DNA of 8,790 nucleotides from Thermoplasmata archaeon (GCA_013329855.1 DUJI01000266.1:1-8790); one strand, 5' to 3'; positions 1 through 6,715 are shown, numbered from the stretch's first letter. Notes: generated by a model from the sequence alone, not told the origin. Program-made: numbers and translations.

Positions 1-101
1 TCGTCGGCCCAGAAGTACTTGGGGAAGTAGGCCTCGTACTTCTTCCAGTAGTACTCGGACGAGCCTTTCGCCCCGACTTCGGGTTTCCTCGGCTTCCCCA
101 T
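1..101 (-). CDS. N-terminus of an unrecognised protein (partial, runs off left edge)
   Basis: The minus strand reads from an ATG at 101 into the left edge for 33 codons without a stop. The peptide begins MGKPRKPEV and then has an aromatic-, Lys- and Glu-rich stretch (EYYWKKYEAYFPKYFW, about residues 16-31). It lies 73 nt downstream of the pterin-binding methyltransferase on the same strand, so it is probably a further member of that operon. The ribosome site is weak (AAGG about 8 nt before the ATG). The frame stays open further upstream into the end of the preceding gene, so a longer start is possible. The aromatic-rich composition looks like real protein, and the frame continues to the edge. 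I do not recognise the family. The many aromatics argue against a simple disordered leader. Only the N-terminal end is visible, so no function is assigned. Confidence 0.5.
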   Translation of the reverse strand, partial: MGKPRKPEVGAKGSSEYYWKKYEAYFPKYFWAD

Positions 102-174
102 GCGCTCCGCCTTCGCGTCGGGTAGACGGCGCTCCGCATAGAGCTTTTGGGTGGGCCGAATTCGCGATCGGGTT

Positions 175-1071
175 TCACGTCGCGGGAGGCGTGGGTGGGG
201 ACGCGGGTGCAGCCGCGCCTGCCGGTGGCGCGTGCTTCCGGCAGTAGGCCATCCACTTCATCCCGAACTTGTCCTTCCCGAGCATGAGGTCCGCGGCAAG
301 GATGGCACGGGCGATCTCGGGCTCCAGGGGATTCGCGATGGACGCGGTGAGTCCGAGGGGCATGCCGAGCTCGATCAGGGAGGCGGTCAGGGCGGGCCGG
401 TCAGGCATGCCGAAGCCCACGTTCCCCGCGCCGAGGGAGATGTTCACCCCGAGTTCCTGGCGGACGAGGCGGACCGTGTCGAGGGCCACGCGGCCCAGCG
501 TGCTGTCCGCACCCACGGGCATGCAGATCGTGTCGATGATCACGTCCTCCGGCGGGACCCCGTAGTCGCCCGCACGCTTCACGATCTTCCTAGCCACCGC
601 GAGGCGCACCTGGGGGTCCTTGCTGATGCCCGCTTCGTCGTGGGTGATCCCGATCACGGCAGCGTTGTACTTCTTGATCACGGGAAGGAGACGGTCCAGG
701 GTCTTGTCCTCTCCGGTGACCGAGTTGATCAGCGCCTTGCCCTTGTACGCGGGGAGTGCGGCCTCCAGGGCATCGAGCCTCGACGAATCCAGGCACAGGG
801 GAACGTCCACCGTCTCCTGCAGGACCTCCACGGCACCCTTCAAGATAGCGGGCTCGTCGGCGCCGGGCACGCCGCAATTCACGTCGATCATGTGCGCGCC
901 CGCCTCGACCTGGGCGATGGCGTCGGCCTTGGCTCGCGTGTAGTTCATGTTGCGGAGCTCTTCGGCGAGCTTCTTGCGGTTCGTGGGGTTGATACGCTCC
1001 CCGATGACGACGAAGGGGTCGTCGGGGCTGATCACGACGGTCTTCTTGGCAGATCTGAGAACGGTCTTCAT
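175..1071 (-). CDS. Methyl-tetrahydrofolate:corrinoid methyltransferase (pterin-binding, AcsE/MtvB/MtgA type)
   Basis: This 298-residue protein is a single pterin-binding TIM barrel of the MetH/AcsE/MtvB/MtgA family, which moves the methyl group between N5-methyl-H4F and the cobalt of a corrinoid protein in the cytoplasm. Visible motifs: GERINPT (24-30), DVNCGVPG with Asp63 and Asn65, LDSS (94-97), INSVTGE (115-121), DTICMP (180-185) and the glycine-rich GAGNVGFGMP (214-223), whose Asn217 corresponds to the conserved Asn near the pterin N5. The length fits stand-alone enzymes of about 260-300 aa. There is no fused corrinoid domain, so a separate corrinoid protein is needed; one starts at the right end of the window. 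AGGAGGG lies 6 nt before the ATG and fixes the start. The gene begins 11 nt after metF, so the two are co-transcribed. The last ~18 residues are a Pro/Ala-rich tail. The reaction direction (demethylation of H4F versus methyl-H4F formation) is not readable; dihydropteroate synthase is excluded by the GERINPT and DVN motifs and the context. Confidence 0.88.
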   Translation of the reverse strand: MKTVLRSAKKTVVISPDDPFVVIGERINPTNRKKLAEELRNMNYTRAKADAIAQVEAGAHMIDVNCGVPGADEPAILKGAVEVLQETVDVPLCLDSSRLDALEAALPAYKGKALINSVTGEDKTLDRLLPVIKKYNAAVIGITHDEAGISKDPQVRLAVARKIVKRAGDYGVPPEDVIIDTICMPVGADSTLGRVALDTVRLVRQELGVNISLGAGNVGFGMPDRPALTASLIELGMPLGLTASIANPLEPEIARAILAADLMLGKDKFGMKWMAYCRKHAPPAGAAAPASPPTPPAT

Positions 1072-1077
1072 CGACTA

Positions 1078-1084
1078 CCCTCCT
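1078..1084 (-). promoter_or_regulatory. Ribosome binding site of the pterin-binding methyltransferase
   Basis: AGGAGGG on the minus strand, 6 nt before the ATG at 1071. It overlaps the TAG stop codon of metF, so translation of the two genes is likely coupled. Confidence 0.75.
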
Positions 1085-2108
1085 AGGTTCCTCGAACGGG
1101 CGAGACGGACGCGGCGGAGACGGGCACCGCGATGGGGGCCGGGACGGGCGCCTCGGGCGGCGGCCTGGGTGCCGCGGTCGCGGGCTGCAGGTGCGCGTCC
1201 CGCGAGATTTTGGCCACCGCGGACTCCCAGGCGATGGGCATGATGTGGAAGCCGGCGATGCCCGGGATCTTGCGGATCTCCTCGATGATCTCCACGCAAA
1301 TCGCGATCCCCTCGGCCTCCCGCTTCTTCTTGTCGTCCCCTGCGGCTTCCATGCGACGGACGAGCCGGTCCGGCACCTCCATGCCGGGCACCTCGTCCCG
1401 CATGAACGTGGCCGCCTTCACGGAGCGGATCGGCGCGACGCCAGCGAGGATGGGGACCTTCTTGTCGATCCCGAGATCGTGGACCCGACCCATGAACTCC
1501 CGGAACCGGTCCACGTTGAACACAATCTGGGTCTGGACGAACCGCGCACCCGCCTGCACCTTCTTGCCGAGGCGCACGGGACGATACTCGTAGGGTGGCG
1601 CGAAGGGAGCCGCCGCGCATCCCGGGAACAGGTCCGGAGGCGGCTTGATTGCGCGGCCGCTGAGGTACGTGCCCGTCGTGGTCAGATGGTTGGCCACGTC
1701 GATGAGGGCGATGGAGTCGATGTCGTACACGGGCTTCGTCTGCGGCTGGTCGCCGTGGATCATATGATCTCCGGTCAGGCAGAGGATGTTCCGGATGCCG
1801 AAGAGGTTCGCGGCGAGCATGTCGCTCTGGAGTGCCATCCGGTTCCGGTCGCGGCACGTCATGTGGAGGATGGGATCGATTCCTTCCTGGGCGAGAATCG
1901 CGCAGGCAGCGATCGGGGCGGCGTGGACGACGCCCCCCGTGTTGTCCGGCACGTTGACCGCGTCGACGTAGTCACGGACCAGCTTCGCGCGCTTGCGGAC
2001 GTCGGCGGGATCCGTCCCGTCGGGGCTGCCGATCTCGCAAGTGACCACGGGGCGTCCCGAGCGCAGCGCACGCTCGAGGCGTCCCCGGTAGGACTCGGCC
2101 GGGATCAT
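1083..2108 (-). CDS. metF: 5,10-methylenetetrahydrofolate reductase (MetF/MTHFR)
   Basis: MetF is a flavin-dependent TIM-barrel enzyme that interconverts 5,10-methylene-H4F and 5-methyl-H4F. In the 343-residue reading from 2114, the sequence shows VTCEIGSP with the conserved acidic Glu27, HMTCRDRNR (84-92), a downstream CLTGD (112-116, flavin/folate Asp), FVQTQIVFN (192-200, folate-contacting Gln) and FHIMP near the barrel end (289-293). From about residue 306 a Pro/Ala-rich tail (~35 aa) extends past the barrel; usual MetF proteins end near 300. Two starts compete. The ATG at 2114 overlaps the metV stop as ATGA but has its GAAGGA directly abutting it; the ATG at 2108 sits 6 nt after that motif, so I chose 2108 (341 aa). 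Tight linkage to the MetV-like gene suggests an acetogen-type MetFV complex, possibly using ferredoxin or a flavin-based donor rather than NAD(P)H (inference). The reaction may run oxidatively during methyl-group catabolism. Confidence 0.9.
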   Translation of the reverse strand: MIPAESYRGRLERALRSGRPVVTCEIGSPDGTDPADVRKRAKLVRDYVDAVNVPDNTGGVVHAAPIAACAILAQEGIDPILHMTCRDRNRMALQSDMLAANLFGIRNILCLTGDHMIHGDQPQTKPVYDIDSIALIDVANHLTTTGTYLSGRAIKPPPDLFPGCAAAPFAPPYEYRPVRLGKKVQAGARFVQTQIVFNVDRFREFMGRVHDLGIDKKVPILAGVAPIRSVKAATFMRDEVPGMEVPDRLVRRMEAAGDDKKKREAEGIAICVEIIEEIRKIPGIAGFHIMPIAWESAVAKISRDAHLQPATAAPRPPPEAPVPAPIAVPVSAASVSPVRGT

Positions 2109-2110
2109 GG

Positions 2111-2542
2111 TCATTCCTTCTCGTTCGCCTTCACATCCCCGGGAAAACCGGCCACCGCGTTAAGGATAGCGGAACTGCCCTTGCGCCGCCAATCCAGCGG
2201 CGCATGGAGCCGAACGAAGAGGTATCGGCCCGGGAGGTACCGGGACCGACGCTCCGCCTTGAGCCACACGCACTCCATCTCGGGGCGGACCTCGCAGTGT
2301 CCGTTCATGCGGACGCCGCCGCAGGGGCCGTTCCGGAGCTGCTTCGGGCAGTTCATGGGGCAGGTGTACCCGTTCTCGTGGAGGAGGCATTGGCCGCACA
2401 TGTTGCAGCTGAAGAGAAGCACCTTCGCGGAATTCTCGAACGGGGCCATCGCGCGGTTCAGCTGCTCGTTCACCCTGGGATGCTTGCGCAGAACCCGCCC
2501 GAACGGCTCTAGCATCGCGGGTACGTGCTCTCTCGAATCCAT
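2111..2542 (-). CDS. metV: MetV-like cysteine-rich partner of methylenetetrahydrofolate reductase (MTHFR C-terminal domain family)
   Basis: This small (143 aa) protein belongs to the 'methylene-tetrahydrofolate reductase C-terminal' family, known as MetV in acetogens, where it complexes with MetF and carries metal/Fe-S centres that pass electrons to the flavin. Eight cysteines are seen: CNMCGQC (46, 49, 52), TCPMNCPK (61, 65), NGPCGG (74), then Cys83 and Cys91. The CxxCxxC plus CPxxCPK and GPCGG signature is diagnostic. It is short compared with acetogen MetV proteins of about 200 aa as I recall them, and essentially only the cysteine core remains. The start is the ATG at 2542, with a perfect AGGAGGT 5 nt upstream. 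An in-frame ATG at 2605 would add 21 unconserved-looking residues and has no comparable site. It is the first gene of the operon and its stop is 2 nt from the preferred metF ATG. Electron donor and cluster type cannot be told from sequence. Confidence 0.82.
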   Translation of the reverse strand: MDSREHVPAMLEPFGRVLRKHPRVNEQLNRAMAPFENSAKVLLFSCNMCGQCLLHENGYTCPMNCPKQLRNGPCGGVRMNGHCEVRPEMECVWLKAERRSRYLPGRYLFVRLHAPLDWRRKGSSAILNAVAGFPGDVKANEKE

Positions 2543-2547
2543 GTTCC

Positions 2548-2554
2548 ACCTCCT
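2548..2554 (-). promoter_or_regulatory. Ribosome binding site deciding the metV start
   Basis: AGGAGGT on the minus strand, 5 nt before the ATG at 2542. It selects this start over the upstream in-frame ATG at 2605. Confidence 0.8.
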
Positions 2555-2603
2555 GGCGGCGTCAACGTCGTCCGGGGCCGCCGGCGAAGCGGAGCATGGA
2601 CGC

Positions 2604-2628
2604 ACGTTCCTCTCAGCGGTGAGAACGT
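2604..2628 (-). promoter_or_regulatory. Hairpin in the presumed 5' leader of metV-metF operon
   Basis: ACGTTC (2604-2609) is matched by GAACGT (2623-2628). The pairing extends to about 8 bp with one bulged base and a loop of about 8 nt. On the minus strand it would lie in the leader RNA 60-90 nt before the metV start. It does not match a riboswitch I know. It could be a protein operator, an RNA hairpin, or chance in GC-rich DNA. Confidence 0.3.
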
Positions 2629-2678
2629 CCCCACGTCCGTCATCCTAGCGGCCTCCCGGAGATTCGAGCGGCTCAGGA

Positions 2679-2687
2679 TTTATTTAA
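2679..2687. promoter_or_regulatory. TATA-box-like element in the divergent intergenic region
   Basis: TTTATTTAA (TTAAATAAA on the minus strand) stands out as the only clearly AT-rich patch in this GC-rich region. It resembles an archaeal TATA box. Read rightwards it would put a transcript start near 2710, ahead of the MetE-like gene. Read leftwards it would start near 2655, ahead of metV. It is nearly symmetric, so it might serve either or both. Confidence 0.4.
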
Positions 2688-2705
2688 TGTCTCCCTAATA
2701 GCAGT

Positions 2706-2725
2706 ACGAGTATCCCCGGACTCGT
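2706..2725. promoter_or_regulatory. Inverted repeat ACGAGT-N8-ACTCGT, operator candidate
   Basis: Perfect 6-bp arms (2706-2711 and 2720-2725) separated by 8 nt. The repeat overlaps the position where a rightward transcript from the TATA-like element would start, a usual place for an archaeal repressor site. No regulator gene is visible in the window. Confidence 0.3.
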
Positions 2726-2797
2726 TGAAGGAACGGAATGGGAACGAAGCAAGTCGGCCGTGCGGGGGTTCTCAGCTACGTTGAAGTGCAGCTGGGG

Positions 2798-2815
2798 GAT
2801 TCGGGAATCGATTCC
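2798..2815. promoter_or_regulatory. Overlapping palindromes GATTC-GG-GAATC-GATTCC upstream of the MetE-like gene
   Basis: Three alternating half-sites are seen: GATTC at 2798-2802, GAATC at 2805-2809 and GATTC at 2810-2814. They include the perfect 12-bp palindrome GGAATCGATTCC (2804-2815). The cluster sits just before the start of the MetE-like gene. It may be a regulator-binding site or leader structure; function is unknown. Confidence 0.3.
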
Positions 2816-2838
2816 TCGTGTCGGGGAGCCTCGGACGC

Positions 2839-3771
2839 ATGCGACCCGTGCTGACAACCGTCGGGAGCCTACCGCCCTTCTCGGGATCGGCGGACCAGGC
2901 GCTCAGCAAGGCTGTCGCGCTCCAGAAGTCGCACGGATTCGAGATGCTCACGGACGGTGAGCAGCGAGCGGACATGCTCTCGTACTATGCAGGAATCCCT
3001 GGCGTCCGGGAGGAACGGGGGGTTCCGCGGATCGTCGATCGGATCCGTCCGCTGGACGACCCGGCCCGCTTTCCGAAGGTGCAGGACCTCGAACGGCTGA
3101 GGGCGCTGTATCCGGAGGCGCGGTTTAAGGTCAGCCTCACAGGACCTGCGACGTTCCTCCTGGCGTGCGCGGCCGGCGGCGCGGGGCCCGCGTACCGAGG
3201 GCCGCTGGACCCGGCTCTCCACGACGACCTCGTCGCCGCACTGGTCCCCCTAGTGCGGGAAATCGCCCGGCGCGGGGCGTGGCTCCAATTGGACGAACCC
3301 ATCCTGTCCCAGGGGATGCGGGACTACGGCCCGGCGCTGCGTCGGCTCGAGACCCTGGCCTCCGAGGTGCCGAGGGAGCGCGCCTTCCTCCACGTGTGCG
3401 GAGGGCACGCGCGGTCCAGAGCGCTCGACGCGCTCCTGACCCTGGAGCACGTCGGCACCCTGAGCCTGGCCTTCGCGGGCCGTGTGGAGGCGGAGAACCG
3501 CTCGCTTCTCGATCCGCGACCCTGGGCGGACCATGGCATGGGACTTGGCGCGGGAGTCATCGACGTCCAGGTCGCGCGACCTGAAGAGGTGATGAGCCCG
3601 GACGCGGTTGCGCATCTCTTGGAAGACATCGTCCGGCGCGTCGGCGTGGAGAACGTCGCGTCCGTGACGCCGGACTGCGGGCTTCGGGCCACGACGCCCG
3701 AGCTGGTGCCCACGCTCCTCGAGAACCTCCGCCGCGGGTTCGAACGGACATTCCCGACTGTAAGAGCTTAG
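2839..3771 (+). CDS. Core MetE-like (cobalamin-independent methionine synthase C-terminal family) methyltransferase
   Basis: This ~310-residue protein matches only the catalytic C-terminal barrel of MetE, as in archaeal MetE and the folate-independent 'core' methionine synthases. Such enzymes transfer a methyl group, often from a methyl-corrinoid protein, to homocysteine bound through zinc. Seen (310-aa numbering): LTTVGSLPP at the N-terminus, DGEQRADM (39-46), SLTGPATF (99-106), QLDEPILS (150-157), HVCGG with zinc ligands His185 and Cys187, and TPDCGLR with Cys280. The expected glutamate ligand in the LxxEFA segment reads LSLAFAG, with Ala211 in its place. I chose the ATG at 2839 (GGGGAG about 10 nt upstream); a GTG at 2818 would add 7 residues. 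The gene precedes an MttB-like gene by 44 nt on the same strand, so a corrinoid methyl donor fits. A methylcobamide:thiol transferase (e.g. to coenzyme M) is an alternative. Confidence 0.8.
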   Translation: MRPVLTTVGSLPPFSGSADQALSKAVALQKSHGFEMLTDGEQRADMLSYYAGIPGVREERGVPRIVDRIRPLDDPARFPKVQDLERLRALYPEARFKVSLTGPATFLLACAAGGAGPAYRGPLDPALHDDLVAALVPLVREIARRGAWLQLDEPILSQGMRDYGPALRRLETLASEVPRERAFLHVCGGHARSRALDALLTLEHVGTLSLAFAGRVEAENRSLLDPRPWADHGMGLGAGVIDVQVARPEEVMSPDAVAHLLEDIVRRVGVENVASVTPDCGLRATTPELVPTLLENLRRGFERTFPTVRA

Positions 3772-3815
3772 CCTTCATACACCTGCAGCGCCTCGCGGGG
3801 GGAAGAGGCTCTCCC

Positions 3816-5273
3816 ATGCAAGGCATCCGGAATCCCGCACGCCTCAAGGTACTCTCCGACGAGCAGGTCGACGCGATCCATGAGGCGTCCCTCACGCTAC
3901 TCGAGCGGACCGGAGCGCGCTTCGACAGCCCGGACGCTGTCCGGCGGCTGAGGGAAGGGGGGGCGTTGGACCACCCGTCCCGGAAGAACGTCCTCACGTT
4001 CCCTCGGAGTGTCGTCGAGGACGCCATTCGGAAGATCCCCCGCTACGCCACGTACTGCGCCCGGGACCCGAAGAACGACGTCACGTTCGACGGCGAACAC
4101 TCGTTCGCCCACGCACTCGGAGGGAATCCCGCAATCCTGGACGCCGAGACGGGGGAAATCCGCAGCTCGACCCTCGCCGACGTCGAGGCGACCACGCGGC
4201 TCCAGGACGCGCTTAAGAACTGCCACACCGCGTCGCCGCTCGTCGTGGCCACGGATGTGCCGGGACCGCTTCTCGTGATCAAGACGGTCGAGGCGATGAT
4301 CCGGAACACCTCCAAGTGCGTTCCGGGGTACGCGCTGCGCACGCCCGAGGTCGACGTTCTCCTCGAGATGGGTGCTGCGGTGGCCGGCGGCAGGGAGGAA
4401 CTCCGACGGCGGCCCTTCTTCACCCTGTACGGGTCCCCGAGCAGCCCGCTGACCTACGACGGCCATGTGTGCGACGTGATGCTCCTGGCCGCGGAGCACG
4501 GCATCCCCGTGGACATCGTGCCGTGCCCGATCGCCGGCGGCACGGCTCCTCTCTCCCTTGCCGGCGGGCTCGCGCAGCAGAACGCGGAGCTCCTGGCGGG
4601 CGTCATGCTCCTCCAGACCGTGGACCCGAAACTCCCGAGCCAGTACTCAGGCCGTCTCAGCCTGCTCGACCTCCGCTCGGGGAAGAACCTCTGGGGCCTC
4701 CCCGAGCTCGGATTGGTGTCCGCAGCCACCGTGCAGATCGCGCACCGGTACCACATGACCGCGGACGTGTACGGGGTGACCACGGACGCGAATGGCTGGG
4801 ACCTGCAGATCGGGCTCGAGCGGATGATCGCGGCGCTCCCGCCCGCACTCGCGGGAGCCGACAACCTCTCCGGGATTGGCGGCGCATGGGAGAACGCGGG
4901 CTCCCTGGAGATGGCGGTGATCGACGATGAGATTTACGAAGACGTGTTCCGGATGGTCCGGGGCATCGAGGTGGACGAGGACCGCCTCGCCCTGGATGTG
5001 ATTGACAAGGTGGGCCCCATGGGCAACTTCCTGGCTCAGCGACACACGATGAAGTACCTGCGCGAAGGGGAGATGCGCAACTCGCCTCTCTGGGACAAGC
5101 GGACCATGGACCGCGCCCGCCAGGAGGGCATCCGTCCGATCCAGGACGCCGCCCGCGAGAAGGTCCGCCGGATCCTGCAGGAGCACGCGGTGACGCCGCT
5201 GGACCCCGACGTGGACCGCGAGCTCACTCGCGCCGTGACGGAAGGCGCCAAGCGCCTGCTGAAGGCTGCGTGA
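3816..5273 (+). CDS. MttB-superfamily corrinoid-dependent methyltransferase A (non-pyrrolysine)
   Basis: A full-length (485 aa) member of the trimethylamine methyltransferase (MttB) superfamily. These TIM-barrel enzymes move a methyl group from a methylated substrate to a cognate corrinoid protein. Family hallmarks seen: SPSSPLTYDG (207-216), PIAGGTAPLSLAGGLAQQNA (238-257) followed by the long helix, SAATVQIAHRY (302-312), GGAWENAGS (355-363) and GNFLAQRHT (403-411). The frame has no internal TAG, so this is not a pyrrolysine-containing trimethylamine enzyme. Related non-Pyl members (MtgB, MtpB, MtcB) act on glycine betaine, proline betaine and carnitine, but the substrate here cannot be inferred. 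The ATG has AGAGG 7 nt upstream. It follows the MetE-like gene by 44 nt, so co-transcription is likely. It ends 4 nt from the stop of a second, clearly diverged MttB-like gene on the opposite strand. Confidence 0.87.
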   Translation: MQGIRNPARLKVLSDEQVDAIHEASLTLLERTGARFDSPDAVRRLREGGALDHPSRKNVLTFPRSVVEDAIRKIPRYATYCARDPKNDVTFDGEHSFAHALGGNPAILDAETGEIRSSTLADVEATTRLQDALKNCHTASPLVVATDVPGPLLVIKTVEAMIRNTSKCVPGYALRTPEVDVLLEMGAAVAGGREELRRRPFFTLYGSPSSPLTYDGHVCDVMLLAAEHGIPVDIVPCPIAGGTAPLSLAGGLAQQNAELLAGVMLLQTVDPKLPSQYSGRLSLLDLRSGKNLWGLPELGLVSAATVQIAHRYHMTADVYGVTTDANGWDLQIGLERMIAALPPALAGADNLSGIGGAWENAGSLEMAVIDDEIYEDVFRMVRGIEVDEDRLALDVIDKVGPMGNFLAQRHTMKYLREGEMRNSPLWDKRTMDRARQEGIRPIQDAAREKVRRILQEHAVTPLDPDVDRELTRAVTEGAKRLLKAA

Positions 5274-5277
5274 CGCC

Positions 5278-6708
5278 TCAGCCCGCGTGCTCCTTCTCGT
5301 ACGCCTTGATCAGGGCGTCTCCCTGCCGCAGGGTGTCCTTGTCCAGCGGGCGTACGTTGTGGTCCTTGACCAGCTTCTTCGCGATCCCGCGAGCCTCCGG
5401 AATCATCCGGCTCGACAAAGTCGCTTGCCATCCGAGTTTCGCGCGGTCGCGGAAGAAGAGTTCCTCCTTGAACTTGCGGAGGGTGTGCGGATGCGACAGG
5501 AACGTGTTCCCGTGGCCCACCGCACGCACCACGTCGAGCGCCACGCTCTCCTCGTCCACGCTCACATCGCGCATGAGGGAGCGGATGTCCTCCCAGATCG
5601 CGGCATCCAGGATCAGCATCTCGTAGGAGCCGCCCTTGGCATGGTCCAGCCCTCCCATCCCCGCAGAGAGATCCGTCCCACCCATGGCGGACACCATGAT
5701 CGTCGCCAGTTCGGAGAACGCCGGGAGGCCCATCTCGGTCCCCACCGCCGCCCCCCAGCCCGAGGTCATGCAGGGCAGCTTGTAGCGGCGTGCCATCTGG
5801 ACCGTGGCCGCCGCGATCATGGACGTCTCCGGCGCGGTGTAGTCGATGTAGCCCGTCTTCATGTCCACGGGCGTCGAGTCCGACGTGTAGATGTGCGGGC
5901 ATCCCGGCGCCGCCACCTGATCGATGACGAGGCTCGCGAGATTCTCCGTGTTGACGTTCGCGATGGTCCCTGCGACGGTCACGGGGCTCGACGCCCCGGA
6001 AAGAGACATGGACATGGAAAGCACGGGCACGCCCGCCTTCGCGAACTCCACCTGGGCCTCTACGGCGACGCCGTTGAACGTGAGGGGCGCGGTGGGACAC
6101 GAGACGACGGACATGATCGGCCGCCTCCGGGAAGACCGGCTCATGGTGATCGGCACGGCGGCGAGCGCGATCTGGGCCTTCGCGTCGTCGGCTCCCGCGA
6201 CCGTGATACTCTCCACGTGCTTCGTCGTGTTCTGGAGCGTGACCCACAGCTCATGGAGCCCATGGGACACCTGCGGGACGTCCGTGGCGGTCAATGAGGT
6301 CCACAGGTAGTCGATGGGATCGAGCGCGTCCGCGAGCCGCGAGAACTGCGCGAGATCCTCGCGGGTCGACGGGTGGTCCTTCCCGGTCTCCAGGTCCGCG
6401 ATGTGGACGGCGAGGCCGTTCGTCGCGGTGAAGGGCCAGCGGTCCGTGGGGATCTCGAAGTCCCGCTTGGAATCGCGGGCGGCATAGCGGATGCGCTTGG
6501 GCGCCTTCTTCAGGGCGTCCTTGACCATGGACTCAGGGATCTTCGCAATCTCCGAATTCAGGTCGACCTCCGCGCCGGCCTCCTGGAGCATCTGGAGCAC
6601 CCGGGGGCTGTGGATCAGGACGCCGATGTCCCGCAGACTCTTCAGGCTCTGCTCGTGAATCAGGTCCTCTTCGCCGCGCTCCAGGAATCTCGTCCGCAGT
6701 ACCGCCAT
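5278..6708 (-). CDS. MttB-superfamily corrinoid-dependent methyltransferase B (non-pyrrolysine)
   Basis: A second MttB-superfamily methyltransferase of 476 residues with the same architecture as its convergent neighbour. Seen: SCPTAPLTFNG (203-213), LSGASSPVTVAGTIANVN (236-253), AAATVQMARRYKLP (299-312), GGLDHAKGGSYEM (352-364) and GNTFLSHPHT (400-409). No amber codon interrupts the frame. It differs from neighbour A in the loops that line the barrel mouth (SGWGAAVGTEMG at 316-327 versus YGVTTDANGWDL at 319-330 in A), so a different substrate is plausible. The ATG at 6708 is chosen because AGGAGGT lies 7 nt upstream; a GTG at 6717 lies inside that ribosome site and is unlikely to be used. It is downstream of the FAD oxidoreductase on the same strand, 188 nt away. 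It would need a corrinoid protein; the nearest candidate is at 8569 on the other strand. Confidence 0.88.
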   Translation of the reverse strand: MAVLRTRFLERGEEDLIHEQSLKSLRDIGVLIHSPRVLQMLQEAGAEVDLNSEIAKIPESMVKDALKKAPKRIRYAARDSKRDFEIPTDRWPFTATNGLAVHIADLETGKDHPSTREDLAQFSRLADALDPIDYLWTSLTATDVPQVSHGLHELWVTLQNTTKHVESITVAGADDAKAQIALAAVPITMSRSSRRRPIMSVVSCPTAPLTFNGVAVEAQVEFAKAGVPVLSMSMSLSGASSPVTVAGTIANVNTENLASLVIDQVAAPGCPHIYTSDSTPVDMKTGYIDYTAPETSMIAAATVQMARRYKLPCMTSGWGAAVGTEMGLPAFSELATIMVSAMGGTDLSAGMGGLDHAKGGSYEMLILDAAIWEDIRSLMRDVSVDEESVALDVVRAVGHGNTFLSHPHTLRKFKEELFFRDRAKLGWQATLSSRMIPEARGIAKKLVKDHNVRPLDKDTLRQGDALIKAYEKEHAG

Positions 6709-6715
6709 GGTGTTC

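Noticed and set aside
151..1086. A 311-codon plus-strand frame opposite the pterin-binding methyltransferase
   Set aside because: The opposite strand carries all the family motifs and a strong ribosome site; this frame shows none.
2604..2628. Cobalamin or SAM riboswitch ahead of metV
   Set aside because: Only a single short bulged hairpin is visible. The conserved boxes of those riboswitches are not found.
1191..2648. A 485-codon open frame on the plus strand opposite metF and metV
   Set aside because: It lies antisense to two genes with clear family motifs, has His/Arg/Asp-rich low-quality composition and no recognisable domain. Such frames are common in GC-rich DNA.
5036..6247. A 403-codon minus-strand frame overlapping methyltransferase B
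   Set aside because: It is a shifted frame of the real gene with Arg/Gly/His-rich sequence, and it crosses the convergent stop junction without any domain.
3816..6708. Pyrrolysine-encoding MttB genes
   Set aside because: Both frames are full length with no internal TAG. TAG is also used as the normal stop of metF and the MetE-like gene.
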